This document shows positions 18,008 to 27,037 of a DNA stretch of 64,000 nucleotides, piece by piece. This DNA comes from Pelagibacteraceae bacterium (GTDB lineage: Bacteria > Pseudomonadota > Alphaproteobacteria > Pelagibacterales > Pelagibacteraceae): assembly GCA_022763425.1 (NCBI GenBank), contig JALEGD010000001.1, positions 1,006,572 to 1,070,571 of the forward strand, written 5' to 3'. The notes beneath the pieces are model-generated. The model searched no databases. It had not been told where the DNA came from and saw nothing but the letters and a program-made list of their open reading frames with translations. The position numbers were made by a program, and so were the translations under genes. Within the stretch, counting starts at the first letter, position 1. Each line of letters begins with the position of its first letter.

Positions 18008-19480
18008 ATGAGTGAAGTTAAAAAAATTGCAGTAATAGGATCTGGTTTTGGTGGCATTGCTGCTGCATTAAGACTGAAAGCAAAGGGTCATGAAGTTACT
18101 TTAATTGAAAAACAAAATGATCTTGGTGGACGTGCAAGAGTTTTTAAAAAAGATGGCTACACTTTTGATGCTGGACCCACTGTTATCACTGCTCCTCAAT
18201 TAATTTATGAACTTTTCCAACTGTTTGATAAAAAATATCAAGACTATGTAAACATTGTTCCTCTTAAAATTTGGTATCAATTCATATTTGATGACCTATC
18301 TAAATTAAATTACGGTGAAGATTTAAACCAACTGTTACAAGATATAGAAAAAATTGATCCAAATGACAAAAAAGGATTTGAAAAGTTATTAATTGAATCT
18401 GAAAAAATATTTAATATTGGATTTTTAAAATTAGCAGACAAACCTTTTCACAAAGTATGGTTTATGCTCAAACAAATTCCAGCATTACTTAAACTTAAAA
18501 GTTATAATTCAGTTTTTACTTTCATTTCATCGTTTATTAAAAATGAAAAACTCAGAAAAGCATTTACGATTCATCCATTACTTGTTGGTGGTAACCCTTA
18601 CAGCACAACTTCAATTTATGCATTGATCTTGTTTCTAGAAAGAAAATGGGGAGTTCATTATTCTATGGGAGGTACTGGAAATATTATTAGTGCATTTGAG
18701 AAATTAATGAATGAAGTGGGTGTAAAAATTATCAAAGGACAAGAAATTGTAAAAATAAATCATGAAAATAGAAAAGTTAAAAATATAGTCTTAAAGAATA
18801 ATGATGTTTTAGAAATTGATAGTGTTGTCTGTAATGCTGATCCACCTAAAGTTTATGATGAATTAATACATCCAAAAATTAATAACAAATTATTTAATTT
18901 AAAAACTGATCGGTTAAAATATTCAATGGGATTATATGTTTATTATTTTGGAACAAAAAAAAAATATGAAAATATTGAACACCATACAATTTACCTTGGT
19001 AAGTCCCACAAACAATTGTTAGACAAAATCTTTTATACCAAAACGCTTGATGATGATTTTAGTTATTACCTACACCGCCCTTCAGCAACCGATCAAAGCA
19101 TGGCGCCAGCTGGAAAAGATTGTTTTTATGTCTTGGTACCAGTTCCCAACAATCAATCTAAAATAAACTGGGAACAAGAAGGCAAAGCCTTTAAAGATAA
19201 AGTGATAAGAAAACTAGAACAAACTTGTATGCCAGAGTTATCTAAATATGTTGAAGCAGAAATTTTTGTTACTCCAGATTATTTTGAAAAAGAATTAAAT
19301 ACTAAATACGGATCTGGTTTTTCAATTGAACCCGTATTTACGCAATCAGCATACTTTAGGTTTCATAACAAATCTGAGATATTAGATAATCTATATTTTG
19401 TAGGAGCAGGCGCGCATCCAGGAGCAGGTATTCCAGGAGTATTATCCTCTGCTAAAGTTTTAGATCACCTTGATATTTAA
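18008..19480 (+). CDS. crtI: Phytoene desaturase
   Basis: FAD enzyme that converts phytoene to lycopene by successive desaturations. The 490-residue protein starts with the dinucleotide-binding motif IGSGFGGIAAALRLKAKGHEV (written here as GSGFGG, residues 11-16), followed by GGRARVFKKDGYTFDAGPT, and ends with the carotenoid-oxidase motif NLYFVGAGAHPGAGIPGVL. It is first in crtI-crtB-crtY-blh-ispH, divergent from proteorhodopsin. No clear Shine-Dalgarno precedes ATG; a TAATAT (17983-17988) could be its -10. Confidence 0.96.
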   Translation: MSEVKKIAVIGSGFGGIAAALRLKAKGHEVTLIEKQNDLGGRARVFKKDGYTFDAGPTVITAPQLIYELFQLFDKKYQDYVNIVPLKIWYQFIFDDLSKLNYGEDLNQLLQDIEKIDPNDKKGFEKLLIESEKIFNIGFLKLADKPFHKVWFMLKQIPALLKLKSYNSVFTFISSFIKNEKLRKAFTIHPLLVGGNPYSTTSIYALILFLERKWGVHYSMGGTGNIISAFEKLMNEVGVKIIKGQEIVKINHENRKVKNIVLKNNDVLEIDSVVCNADPPKVYDELIHPKINNKLFNLKTDRLKYSMGLYVYYFGTKKKYENIEHHTIYLGKSHKQLLDKIFYTKTLDDDFSYYLHRPSATDQSMAPAGKDCFYVLVPVPNNQSKINWEQEGKAFKDKVIRKLEQTCMPELSKYVEAEIFVTPDYFEKELNTKYGSGFSIEPVFTQSAYFRFHNKSEILDNLYFVGAGAHPGAGIPGVLSSAKVLDHLDI

Positions 19481-20341
19481 ATGATGAATAATACTGCTCA
19501 AGATATTTTGAAAAAACATGCAAAGTCTTTTTATTTTGCAGGTTTACTACTTGATAAAAAAACGCTTAATGATGCAGCAATTTTATATGCTTTTTGCAGA
19601 CAACTTGATGATGCGGCTGATGAGGAAGATCAACAAACTAAGCTTAATGATTTAATTACAGATTATAAAAAAGAAGATCCAGAGGACCTAATTAATAAGG
19701 AATTTAAAAAGTTACAAAGAACATATCAGTTAAATCAAAAATTTATTGATGATTTAATTATAGGTGTCTCATCAGACATTAATTTCAAACAACCTAAAAA
19801 TTTGAGTGAGCTAATAAAATACAGTTATCAAGTTGCTGGTACTGTTGGAGGTTTGATGGCAAAGATCCTTGGTGCAGTTGATCATAATGCCTGGAAATTT
19901 GCTATAGATCTTGGAATTGGAATGCAAATTACAAATATATCGAGAGATATTAAAGAAGATGCACAAAATGGGAGGATTTATATTCCAGAAGATATGCTGC
20001 CAAAAAATTTTAAGCCAACTGATATTACTAATGGGACAAATGATGGATTAATTTTTAATTTAACAAAACAATTACTAGATATTGCTGAAACATATTATCA
20101 AAGTGGCTTTGAAGGTATTTATTATATACCTAAAAAAAATAAGTTTAGTATTTTAATTGCTGGAGTACTCTATAACTCTATTGGTAAAAAAATTATCAAA
20201 AACAAAACACTTTTTTTGAAACAACGAATTTACTTAAATACTTTTGAAAAACTTTTAATCTTAGTTTCAAATATATTTACAAAATATAAATCAAAAGAAC
20301 CTGTTCATTTAACCCATCAGCTTCATTCAAATTATTTCTAA
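19481..20341 (+). CDS. crtB: Phytoene synthase
   Basis: Condenses two geranylgeranyl diphosphates to phytoene, the committed carotenoid step. The 286-residue protein has both Asp-rich motifs: DDAAD at 43-47 (in YAFCRQLDDAADEED) and the second in NISRDIKEDAQNGRIYIPEDML, with DIKED at 156-160. The ATG follows the crtI stop with no gap, so expression is coupled. A minimal C-terminus without extra domains points to a plain CrtB. Confidence 0.96.
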   Translation: MMNNTAQDILKKHAKSFYFAGLLLDKKTLNDAAILYAFCRQLDDAADEEDQQTKLNDLITDYKKEDPEDLINKEFKKLQRTYQLNQKFIDDLIIGVSSDINFKQPKNLSELIKYSYQVAGTVGGLMAKILGAVDHNAWKFAIDLGIGMQITNISRDIKEDAQNGRIYIPEDMLPKNFKPTDITNGTNDGLIFNLTKQLLDIAETYYQSGFEGIYYIPKKNKFSILIAGVLYNSIGKKIIKNKTLFLKQRIYLNTFEKLLILVSNIFTKYKSKEPVHLTHQLHSNYF

Positions 20342-20343
20342 AT

Positions 20344-21435
20344 ATGATTTATGATATTGCAATTATTGGAGCAGGATGTGCAGGATTATCTCTTGCCCAT
20401 CAAATTTCTAAAACTAATCAGAATAAAAAAGTTATCATTGTAGATTCTAAAACTGAATTTCAAAATGATCGTACATGGTCTTTTTGGAAAACAAATGATC
20501 ATGACTTTGAAGATTGTTTAGAAAAACAATGGTCTGATTTTGAAGTGAAAAACAAAGAGCAAATAAAAATATTTAACCAAACAAAATATCCCTATCAAAC
20601 GATTAATAGTTTAAAATTTTATGAAAAAATTAAAAATAATTTAAATGATAAATTTGTTCTCAAATTAGGATTTCAAATTAATGACATTCAAAAAACTTCA
20701 GAAGTTTTTCAGATTAAAAATAATAACGAAGTTATAGAAAGTAAATTAGTTTTTGATAGCCGTGTACCAGAAATTAAAATGGGAAATCTTTATCAACATT
20801 TTTATGGTCTTACTATTGAAACAGATCAAAACGCTTTTGATAAAAATAAATTAACTTTAATGGACTTTAAACAAAAAGAACAAGGCGTTCATTTTTTTTA
20901 CATTCTACCATTTAAAAATAATCGGGCTTTAATTGAGACAACCTGGCTATCAAAATTAAATGAATTAAATAAAGAAAAGTATGTTGATGAACTTGATCAG
21001 TACATTCAAAATGATCTTGGTATCAATCAATTTAATATTATTCGTGAAGAGATTGGTGCAATTCCAATGTTCAGAAGATCATCAAAAAATGAAACGGGTT
21101 ATGTTGATATCGGTATTAGAGGAAACATAAATCGTATGAGCACAGGGTATGCATTCCCATACATACAAGCACATTCTAAAATCATTGCCAATGCTTTAGA
21201 TCAATTAAGTTTCAAAAGACCAATTTCAGCTAAATATGAATTTTTAGATCAATTGTTTGTTAAAGTATTAAAGAACCACACAAATCAAATGCCTGATATA
21301 TTTTTTAGACTTTTTGATCAAAATAATCAGGAAAGCGTAATTAGATTTTTATCTAGTGAAGGAAGCTGGTTAGATGATATGAAAATTATATCTAAGATGC
21401 CAAAACTATTATTTTTAAAAAATTTATTTAATTAG
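20344..21435 (+). CDS. crtY: Lycopene beta-cyclase
   Basis: 363-residue flavoprotein that closes both ends of lycopene to give beta-carotene. The N-terminal FAD motif IIGAGCAGLSLAHQI (7-21), DRTWSFW and the later TGYAFPYIQ stretch are typical of CrtY-type cyclases. It lies 2 bases after crtB and 4 bases before blh, in the order of carotenoid biosynthesis and cleavage. The product is the substrate of Blh. Confidence 0.94.
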   Translation: MIYDIAIIGAGCAGLSLAHQISKTNQNKKVIIVDSKTEFQNDRTWSFWKTNDHDFEDCLEKQWSDFEVKNKEQIKIFNQTKYPYQTINSLKFYEKIKNNLNDKFVLKLGFQINDIQKTSEVFQIKNNNEVIESKLVFDSRVPEIKMGNLYQHFYGLTIETDQNAFDKNKLTLMDFKQKEQGVHFFYILPFKNNRALIETTWLSKLNELNKEKYVDELDQYIQNDLGINQFNIIREEIGAIPMFRRSSKNETGYVDIGIRGNINRMSTGYAFPYIQAHSKIIANALDQLSFKRPISAKYEFLDQLFVKVLKNHTNQMPDIFFRLFDQNNQESVIRFLSSEGSWLDDMKIISKMPKLLFLKNLFN

Positions 21436-21439
21436 TCAT

Positions 21440-22354
21440 ATGCCATTAAACAAAATTCAAAATATATTACTTATTATATTCTCCATATTTGGATCTCTCT
21501 CATACATATTAACTACCAATAACTTCATTCAAGATGATTTAACCTTACTATTTTTTTGTTTCTTTTTAATTCTTGTGCTTGGAGTATCGCATGGTGCACT
21601 GGATCATATTCGTGGAAAAAGAATTTTGGAGCCAAAATTTAATAAAGCATGGTCTATCTTATTTTTTCCAGGATATATTATTCTAGGTTTAATCGTCATT
21701 ATTAGCTGGGTTACCTTTCCGCCAGTGACCTTATTATTATTTTTAATAACTGCTGGTTATCATTTTGGGGAAGAGGATCTTAGTTTTTTTAAAGAGGATA
21801 ATGGCATTATCTTTACAATAGTAAGTTTTTTAAAAGGTTTTTTGATTATTACATTGTCCTTTCATTATAGTTTTGAAAATACATCATTATTTTTTGAATA
21901 TTTAATGGTTCCACAAAATTATTATGAGGCACTCGTTCCTTATAAATCTACTTTATTCTCTGTTAATTTAATATGTTTGGTTGCAGGTTTAATTTATTTA
22001 TTTAAAGATAGTATTAATCACCTCGTATTAACCTTGCTTGAAGTTTTGTTGATCACTTTATCATTTGTCTATTTGCCTCTCATCCTAGCCTTTTCACTTT
22101 ACTTTTGCTTTCTTCATTCTTCTAAACACATTATTGGACTTGCAAAAGAACTAGATAAACAGGATATAAAAAATGGATTAAAGCTATTTTCTGTTAAAGC
22201 GGTCCCGTTAACATGTATTACGGCACTAGCTGCAGTATTATTTGTCTTTTTATTAAGTGAAAAACTCGATGAAAATATCATTAAAACAATTTTTATTGGT
22301 TTGGCTTCACTTACGCTTCCTCATATATTATTAGAAATTTTAGATAAAAAATAA
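21440..22354 (+). CDS. blh: Beta-carotene 15,15'-dioxygenase (Brp/Blh family)
   Basis: Integral membrane dioxygenase that splits beta-carotene into two molecules of retinal, the chromophore of proteorhodopsin. The 304-residue protein has about seven to eight hydrophobic segments. Iron-binding histidines of the family appear in GVSHGALDHIRGKR, GYHFGEEDL and FLHSSKHIIGL. It ends one base into the ispH start (TAATG overlap). Its presence completes a local route from isoprenoid precursor to holo-rhodopsin. Confidence 0.94.
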   Translation: MPLNKIQNILLIIFSIFGSLSYILTTNNFIQDDLTLLFFCFFLILVLGVSHGALDHIRGKRILEPKFNKAWSILFFPGYIILGLIVIISWVTFPPVTLLLFLITAGYHFGEEDLSFFKEDNGIIFTIVSFLKGFLIITLSFHYSFENTSLFFEYLMVPQNYYEALVPYKSTLFSVNLICLVAGLIYLFKDSINHLVLTLLEVLLITLSFVYLPLILAFSLYFCFLHSSKHIIGLAKELDKQDIKNGLKLFSVKAVPLTCITALAAVLFVFLLSEKLDENIIKTIFIGLASLTLPHILLEILDKK

Positions 22355-23298
22355 TGAGTGAAGATTTAGATATATTACTTTGTGCTCCAAGAGGTTTTTG
22401 TGCTGGAGTTGACCGTGCTGTTGAAATTGTAGAAAAAAGTTTGCAAAAGTTTGGCGCACCAGTTTATGTAAGACATGAAATCGTTCACAATAAACATGTT
22501 GTCCAAAACTTACAAAACAAAGGAGTCATCTTTGTTGATGAGCTTGATGAAATTGAAGATAAAACAAGACCAGTAATTTTCTCAGCCCATGGTGTATCAA
22601 AAAAAGTTTATGAAGACGCTGAAATAAAAAATATTCAGTTTATTGATGCAACATGTCCATTAGTTTCAAAAGTACACCGAGAAGCAGAATTACTAAATAA
22701 ACAAGGTTACCAAATTATTCTTATCGGTCACAAAAATCACCCTGAAGTGATTGGGACTATGGGTCAGTTGCCTACAGGAGAAGTTACATTAATAGAAAAT
22801 ATTGAAGATATAAAAAACATCAAACTTAACAAAGAAAAAATAGCTTATATTACCCAAACAACACTATCCGTTGATGATACTAAAGATATTATTGATGCTC
22901 TAAAAATAGAATTTCCAAATATTAAAGAGCCTATTAAAAGTGATATTTGTTACGCAACAACTAATAGACAAGCAGCAGTTAAAAATATTGCAGCAAAATG
23001 CGATGTCTTTTTTGTTGTAGGAAGTCAGCAATCTTCAAATTCAAAAAGACTTGTTGAAGTGGCTAAAAAAAATGGAAGCAAAGAAAGTTATCTTGTTCAC
23101 CAAGAATTTAAATTACCTATTGATCTAATTAAAAAATCTAAGTGCATTGGAGTTTCATCTGGAGCATCTGCGCCTGAAGTTTTGGTTGATCGATTAATAG
23201 ATCAAATCAAAGAAATCAGAAATATTAAAGTTCAAGATATAGAAATTATTAAAGAAAACGTTGAGTTTAAACTTCCAAGAGAACTTAGAGAAAATTAA
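22354..23298 (+). CDS. ispH: 4-hydroxy-3-methylbut-2-enyl diphosphate reductase
   Basis: Iron-sulfur enzyme for the last MEP step, giving IPP and DMAPP. The 314-residue protein has the three cluster cysteines: Cys16 (GFCAGVDRAVE), Cys101 (DATCPLVSKVHRE) and Cys199 (SDICYATTNRQ). It is translationally coupled to blh, so isoprenoid supply is tied to the carotenoid operon. The 3' end overlaps the convergent polyprenyl synthase gene by 4 bases. Also known as lytB. Confidence 0.97.
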   Translation: MSEDLDILLCAPRGFCAGVDRAVEIVEKSLQKFGAPVYVRHEIVHNKHVVQNLQNKGVIFVDELDEIEDKTRPVIFSAHGVSKKVYEDAEIKNIQFIDATCPLVSKVHREAELLNKQGYQIILIGHKNHPEVIGTMGQLPTGEVTLIENIEDIKNIKLNKEKIAYITQTTLSVDDTKDIIDALKIEFPNIKEPIKSDICYATTNRQAAVKNIAAKCDVFFVVGSQQSSNSKRLVEVAKKNGSKESYLVHQEFKLPIDLIKKSKCIGVSSGASAPEVLVDRLIDQIKEIRNIKVQDIEIIKENVEFKLPRELREN

Positions 23299-24173
23299 TT
23301 TTTTCTATCAATAATAAAATTAATACAATTTAATAATTCATCTGTTTGAGAAAAAGAACTTAATTGATTTGTAATTTCAGCTTTTAAATCAGCAATAAGT
23401 GCTTTGGTTTTTTCTTCTCCTAAATGAACAATTAAAGTATTTTTTCCTTTACTCTCATCTTGTTGAGTAGGTTTGCCTAAAGTTTCAGATTTTCCATACT
23501 TATCTAAAAAATCATCTGCAATTTGAAATAATAAACCTATTTTAATTCCAAGATCTCTAAATGTTTTTGCTAATTCATTTTTATGAGAAAGTAATGGTGC
23601 AACTTCTGTACAAAAACCCATGAGTGCTCCAGTTTTTTTATTTTGCATATCGATGATGGTCTCTTTATCAACTTCACTCTTTTTTAAACTTAAATCAAAA
23701 AATTGTCCTCCTGCAATTCCAAGATGTCCGGATGAAGATGATAAAGCATGAATGATTTTAATTTTAATATCTTCATCAATTTCAAACTTTGGATCAGATA
23801 TCATTTCAAACGCTAGGGTTAACAAAGAGCTTCCAGCTAAAATTGCAGTATACTCACCATACGCTTTATGCGTACTTTCCTTTCCTCTTCTAAAATCATC
23901 ATTATCCATCGAAGGTAAATCGTCATGAATTAAAGAATAACTATGAACACACTCTACTGCTGAAGCAATTGGAATATATTTTTTTTCATCAATATCAAAA
24001 ATTTTACACGCAGACTGAACAAGATAAGACCTAATCATCTTGCCTCCAGAGAATAATCCGTATTCCATAGCTTCGTATAATTTATTATCTGCAGATTGGT
24101 TCTTGAAATAACTTTTAAGAAAAGTATTAACCTTATCTGCAGTAAGCTTTAGCTCTTGCTGAAAATTAGACAT
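23295..24173 (-). CDS. ispA: Polyprenyl diphosphate synthase (farnesyl/geranylgeranyl)
   Basis: 292-residue trans-prenyltransferase that extends DMAPP with IPP. The first Asp-rich motif reads DDLPSMDNDD starting at residue 84, with the two-residue insertion of bacterial FPP synthases; the second lies in QIADDFLD. The residue five before the first Asp is Tyr79, as in E. coli IspA, and an aromatic there usually stops elongation at C15. Since CrtB needs C20 GGPP, either this enzyme makes GGPP despite the signature or another synthase exists elsewhere. It follows xseB by 6 bases, the usual xseB-ispA pair. Confidence 0.93.
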   Translation of the reverse strand: MSNFQQELKLTADKVNTFLKSYFKNQSADNKLYEAMEYGLFSGGKMIRSYLVQSACKIFDIDEKKYIPIASAVECVHSYSLIHDDLPSMDNDDFRRGKESTHKAYGEYTAILAGSSLLTLAFEMISDPKFEIDEDIKIKIIHALSSSSGHLGIAGGQFFDLSLKKSEVDKETIIDMQNKKTGALMGFCTEVAPLLSHKNELAKTFRDLGIKIGLLFQIADDFLDKYGKSETLGKPTQQDESKGKNTLIVHLGEEKTKALIADLKAEITNQLSSFSQTDELLNCINFIIDRKN

Positions 24174-24179
24174 GAATTG

Positions 24180-24437
24180 TTATTTTTTTTTTCTTACAAA
24201 TGGTTTTTCTGTAACATTGCCATGTTTATCAATTTCTATTTGATCAATTTTCATGTTTGCTTCTTTTAATTTTTGATCGCAATGTTTTTTTAACTGGATG
24301 CCACGTTGATATTTTTCAATAGATTCTTCCAGCTCAATTGACCCATTTTCTAAATCAGAAACAATTGTCTCAAGTTCAGCCATTGCCTTTTCAAAAGACA
24401 TTTTTTCAATATCAGCGTATTTGTTTGCTTTATTCAT
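24180..24437 (-). CDS. xseB: Exodeoxyribonuclease VII small subunit
   Basis: 85 residues, the usual size for XseB, which binds the large subunit XseA to degrade single-stranded DNA. The family segment SFEKAMAELETIVSDLENGS and LEESIEKYQRGIQLKKHC is clear; the whole protein is helical and coiled-coil-like. It is the first gene of xseB-ispA on the minus strand, divergent from the Sua5-type gene. xseA is not in the window. Confidence 0.95.
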   Translation of the reverse strand: MNKANKYADIEKMSFEKAMAELETIVSDLENGSIELEESIEKYQRGIQLKKHCDQKLKEANMKIDQIEIDKHGNVTEKPFVRKKK

Positions 24438-24476
24438 TTATAGATTTTAACTTTGATGCATAATAAATATTTCAAA

Positions 24477-25421
24477 ATGAAAAACTATTCAAATATCTTT
24501 AGCCCTACTGGTAAAAATTTAAAAAAGTGCTCTAAGATATTAAAAAACCATGGCATCGCGGCATTACCAACTGAAACAGTCTACGGATTAGCTGGAAATG
24601 CATATTCAAATCGCGCTGTTACAAAAATATACAGTTTAAAAAAAAGACCAAAGAAAAACCCATTAATTGTTCACTTTGATAGCCTTCAATCTATCCTTAA
24701 AGAAACCGAGCAAAATGCATATCTTCAAAAACTATATCGCAAGTTTTCTCCAGGACCCATTACCTATGTTTTAAAGTTAAAAAAGAAATCTAAAATTTCA
24801 AAAAAACTTATGAATAAAAATGGCACCATTGCATGTAGGGTTCCTGCAAACATACATTTTAGAAAAATAATAAGATTTACTCATACACCTCTAGCAGCGC
24901 CAAGTGCTAATATCAGTAATCATGTATCCCCTACATCATCAAAGGATGTTTTTGATGAATTTGGAAAAAAAATTAAATTCATATTAGATGGGAAACAATC
25001 AAAGGTTGGAATTGAATCTACTGTAGTAAATCTTGTTGGAAGACCTAAAGTATTACGTCCTGGTAAAATAACAAAGCATGAAATTCAAAAGGTCATAAAG
25101 CATGTTACAAAAAATATATCTAAAGAAATTTTATCTCCAGGGCAGCTTAAAAAACATTACTCTCCTGGTATACCTGTTTTTTTAAATCAACAAAAACCAA
25201 AACCAGGTGGTGCTTTGCTTGTATTTGGCAAAACAAAATTAAAAGGGAAAAATATATTCTATCTTTCAAAATCAAAATCATTGGATGAATGTGCAAAAAA
25301 ACTTTATCTAAAGTTAAGACAAATTAAAAAATTAAAATATAAAACGATATCTGTTACAAAAATTCCAAATCAGGGTATTGGAATAGCAATAAATGACAGA
25401 TTAAAAAGAGCATCATCATGA
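24477..25421 (+). CDS. L-threonylcarbamoyladenylate synthase (Sua5 type)
   Basis: Makes threonylcarbamoyl-AMP for the universal t6A37 modification of ANN-decoding tRNAs. The N-terminal YrdC domain has ALPTETVYGLAGNAYS, KRPKKNPLIVH and APSANISNHVSPT; a C-terminal extension with SPGQLKKHYSPGIPV is the Sua5 domain, so this is the long Sua5 type and not short TsaC. An in-frame ATG at 24453 would add eight residues; neither start has a clear Shine-Dalgarno, and I chose the inner one as closer to family length. The end overlaps the ABC gene start by 4 bases. Confidence 0.92.
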   Translation: MKNYSNIFSPTGKNLKKCSKILKNHGIAALPTETVYGLAGNAYSNRAVTKIYSLKKRPKKNPLIVHFDSLQSILKETEQNAYLQKLYRKFSPGPITYVLKLKKKSKISKKLMNKNGTIACRVPANIHFRKIIRFTHTPLAAPSANISNHVSPTSSKDVFDEFGKKIKFILDGKQSKVGIESTVVNLVGRPKVLRPGKITKHEIQKVIKHVTKNISKEILSPGQLKKHYSPGIPVFLNQQKPKPGGALLVFGKTKLKGKNIFYLSKSKSLDECAKKLYLKLRQIKKLKYKTISVTKIPNQGIGIAINDRLKRASS

Positions 25422-26149
25422 AATCAATTGAAGTTAAAAACTTAAAAAAACAATTTAAAACAATTGAAGCTGTAAAAGGAATTAATTTTTCAATTAATCA
25501 AAGTGAAACTTTGGCACTCCTTGGTCCAAATGGTTGCGGAAAGACAACAACCATTGGAATGTTACTTGGATTAATTACTCCAACATCAGGAAACATATTT
25601 ATTAATGAAGAAGAATTAAATTACAAAGATCATCAATTTTTAAATATCATGAATTTTGCATCACCTTATGTTGAGCTTCCAAAAAAACTCACTGTCTTAG
25701 AAAATTTAAAAGTTTATGGGAGAATGTATTTAATAAAAAATTTTAAAGAAAAAATTGATCAACTGATAGAAGATTTAAACTTAAAACCTTTTTTAAATAA
25801 AAGAACAGGTGAACTTTCATCGGGTCAAAAAAACAGAGTATCTTTAGCAAAATCTTTAATTAATGATCCAAAGATCTTACTACTTGACGAACCAACAGCA
25901 AGTTTAGATCCTGATACCGGTGACTATGTAAGAAGTTATTTAGAAAAGTATAAAAAAGAAAATGATATTAGTATTCTCTTGGCCTCTCATAATATGGATG
26001 AAGTCACAAGATTAAGTGATTATGTTTTAATGATGAAAGAAGGTCAAATTATTGATCATGGTAAAGCAAAAGATTTAATTGATAAACACGGAAGAGAAAA
26101 TTTAGAACAAGTGTTTTTAAAATTGGTGAGGCAGAAAAATGAACATTAA
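25418..26149 (+). CDS. ABC transporter ATP-binding protein (ABC-2 type exporter)
   Basis: 243-residue ATPase with Walker A GPNGCGKTT (about residues 35-43), Q-loop region, signature LSSGQKNR, Walker B LLLDEPTA and the switch His in LASHNMDE. The sequence resembles the exporters of the NodI/CcmA-like DrrA group. It overlaps the permease gene by 11 bases, so they make one complex. The exported substrate is unknown; lipids, polysaccharide or a natural product are typical for this class. Confidence 0.92.
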   Translation: MKSIEVKNLKKQFKTIEAVKGINFSINQSETLALLGPNGCGKTTTIGMLLGLITPTSGNIFINEEELNYKDHQFLNIMNFASPYVELPKKLTVLENLKVYGRMYLIKNFKEKIDQLIEDLNLKPFLNKRTGELSSGQKNRVSLAKSLINDPKILLLDEPTASLDPDTGDYVRSYLEKYKKENDISILLASHNMDEVTRLSDYVLMMKEGQIIDHGKAKDLIDKHGRENLEQVFLKLVRQKNEH

Positions 26150-26930
26150 AAGATCTTCATCATTAATGCTAAGGCATTTTTATTTAATCAGGTCATCTTT
26201 CCCAAGAATTTTTGACCTCATTTATTGGCCAACTGTACAGATTATTCTATGGGGCTTTGTCTCTAAATTTTTTACGATGCACAGTGATTATTTTAATAAT
26301 GTTACTGGTGTCATATTAAGTGCTGCTATCCTTTATGACTTCTTATTTAGATCAAGTATTAGCTACAATATGCTTTTCTTAGAGGAAATTTGGAGTAGAA
26401 ACATTATTAATTTATTTGTCTCCCCTCTTAAAATATCTGAGATTATCATGGCATTAACTTCATCTGCTTTAATTCGAACCATGATTGGGTTGGTTCCAGC
26501 TGCACTGATTGCAATTCCATTATTTGGAATATCTATATTTGAACTAGGCATCCCATTAGTACTCTTATTATTTAGCCTTTATTTATTCGGTGTAACCCTT
26601 GGACTTTTAGTTACTGCGGGCCTTGTTAGGTTTGGTCCATCATTTGAAAATGTAGCATGGGCAAGTTTATTTTTTATAGCACCACTTGGATGTATTTATT
26701 ATCCTGTAGAGATACTGCCCAGTTGGGTTCAGCCTATCGCACTTGGGTTACCACTTGCTCATATATTTGAAGAAACACGAAATATCCTTGTTAATCAAAA
26801 GGTCATTTTTACAAACATTTATTATGCGATTGGTTTAAATTTAATTTACCTCACCCTTGCTATTTCAATATTTTACAAATCCTTTTCTAGCGCTAAAAGA
26901 AATGGAACATTGGTTAATATTGGTGAATAA
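26139..26930 (+). CDS. ABC-2 type transporter permease
   Basis: 263-residue membrane subunit with six hydrophobic segments. The LVTAGLVRFGPSFENVAWA segment followed by PLGCIYYPVEILPSWVQPIALGLPLAHIFEETR is typical of the ABC-2 permease family (NodJ/DrrB-like). It pairs with the ATPase encoded just upstream by an 11-base overlap. tRNA-Arg follows about 30 bases later. Confidence 0.9.
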   Translation: MNIKRSSSLMLRHFYLIRSSFPRIFDLIYWPTVQIILWGFVSKFFTMHSDYFNNVTGVILSAAILYDFLFRSSISYNMLFLEEIWSRNIINLFVSPLKISEIIMALTSSALIRTMIGLVPAALIAIPLFGISIFELGIPLVLLLFSLYLFGVTLGLLVTAGLVRFGPSFENVAWASLFFIAPLGCIYYPVEILPSWVQPIALGLPLAHIFEETRNILVNQKVIFTNIYYAIGLNLIYLTLAISIFYKSFSSAKRNGTLVNIGE

Positions 26931-26960
26931 TTTTTAAAATATTGATAAATATTATTTCAT

Positions 26961-27037
26961 GCGCCTGTAGCTCAACTGGATAGAGCGCCAGATTTCGGCT
27001 CTGGAGGTTCAGGGTTCGACTCCTTGCAGGCGCGCCA
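26961..27037 (+). tRNA. tRNA-Arg (anticodon TCG)
   Basis: Full cloverleaf of 77 bases: a 7-bp acceptor stem (GCGCCTG with CAGGCGC), discriminator G, encoded CCA, anticodon stem CCAGA/TCTGG (26988-26992 with 27000-27004), loop TTTCGGC with anticodon TCG at 26995-26997, and a T-arm with GGTTCGACTCC. It reads CGN arginine codons through wobble at T34. It is flanked by the ABC-2 permease and the betaine transporter; no direct repeat of its 3' end is seen nearby, so there is no sign of integrated DNA. Confidence 0.97.

Noticed and set aside
26961-27037. tRNA-Arg as an integration site for a genomic island
   Set aside because: No repeat of the tRNA 3' end, integrase or composition change within reach.
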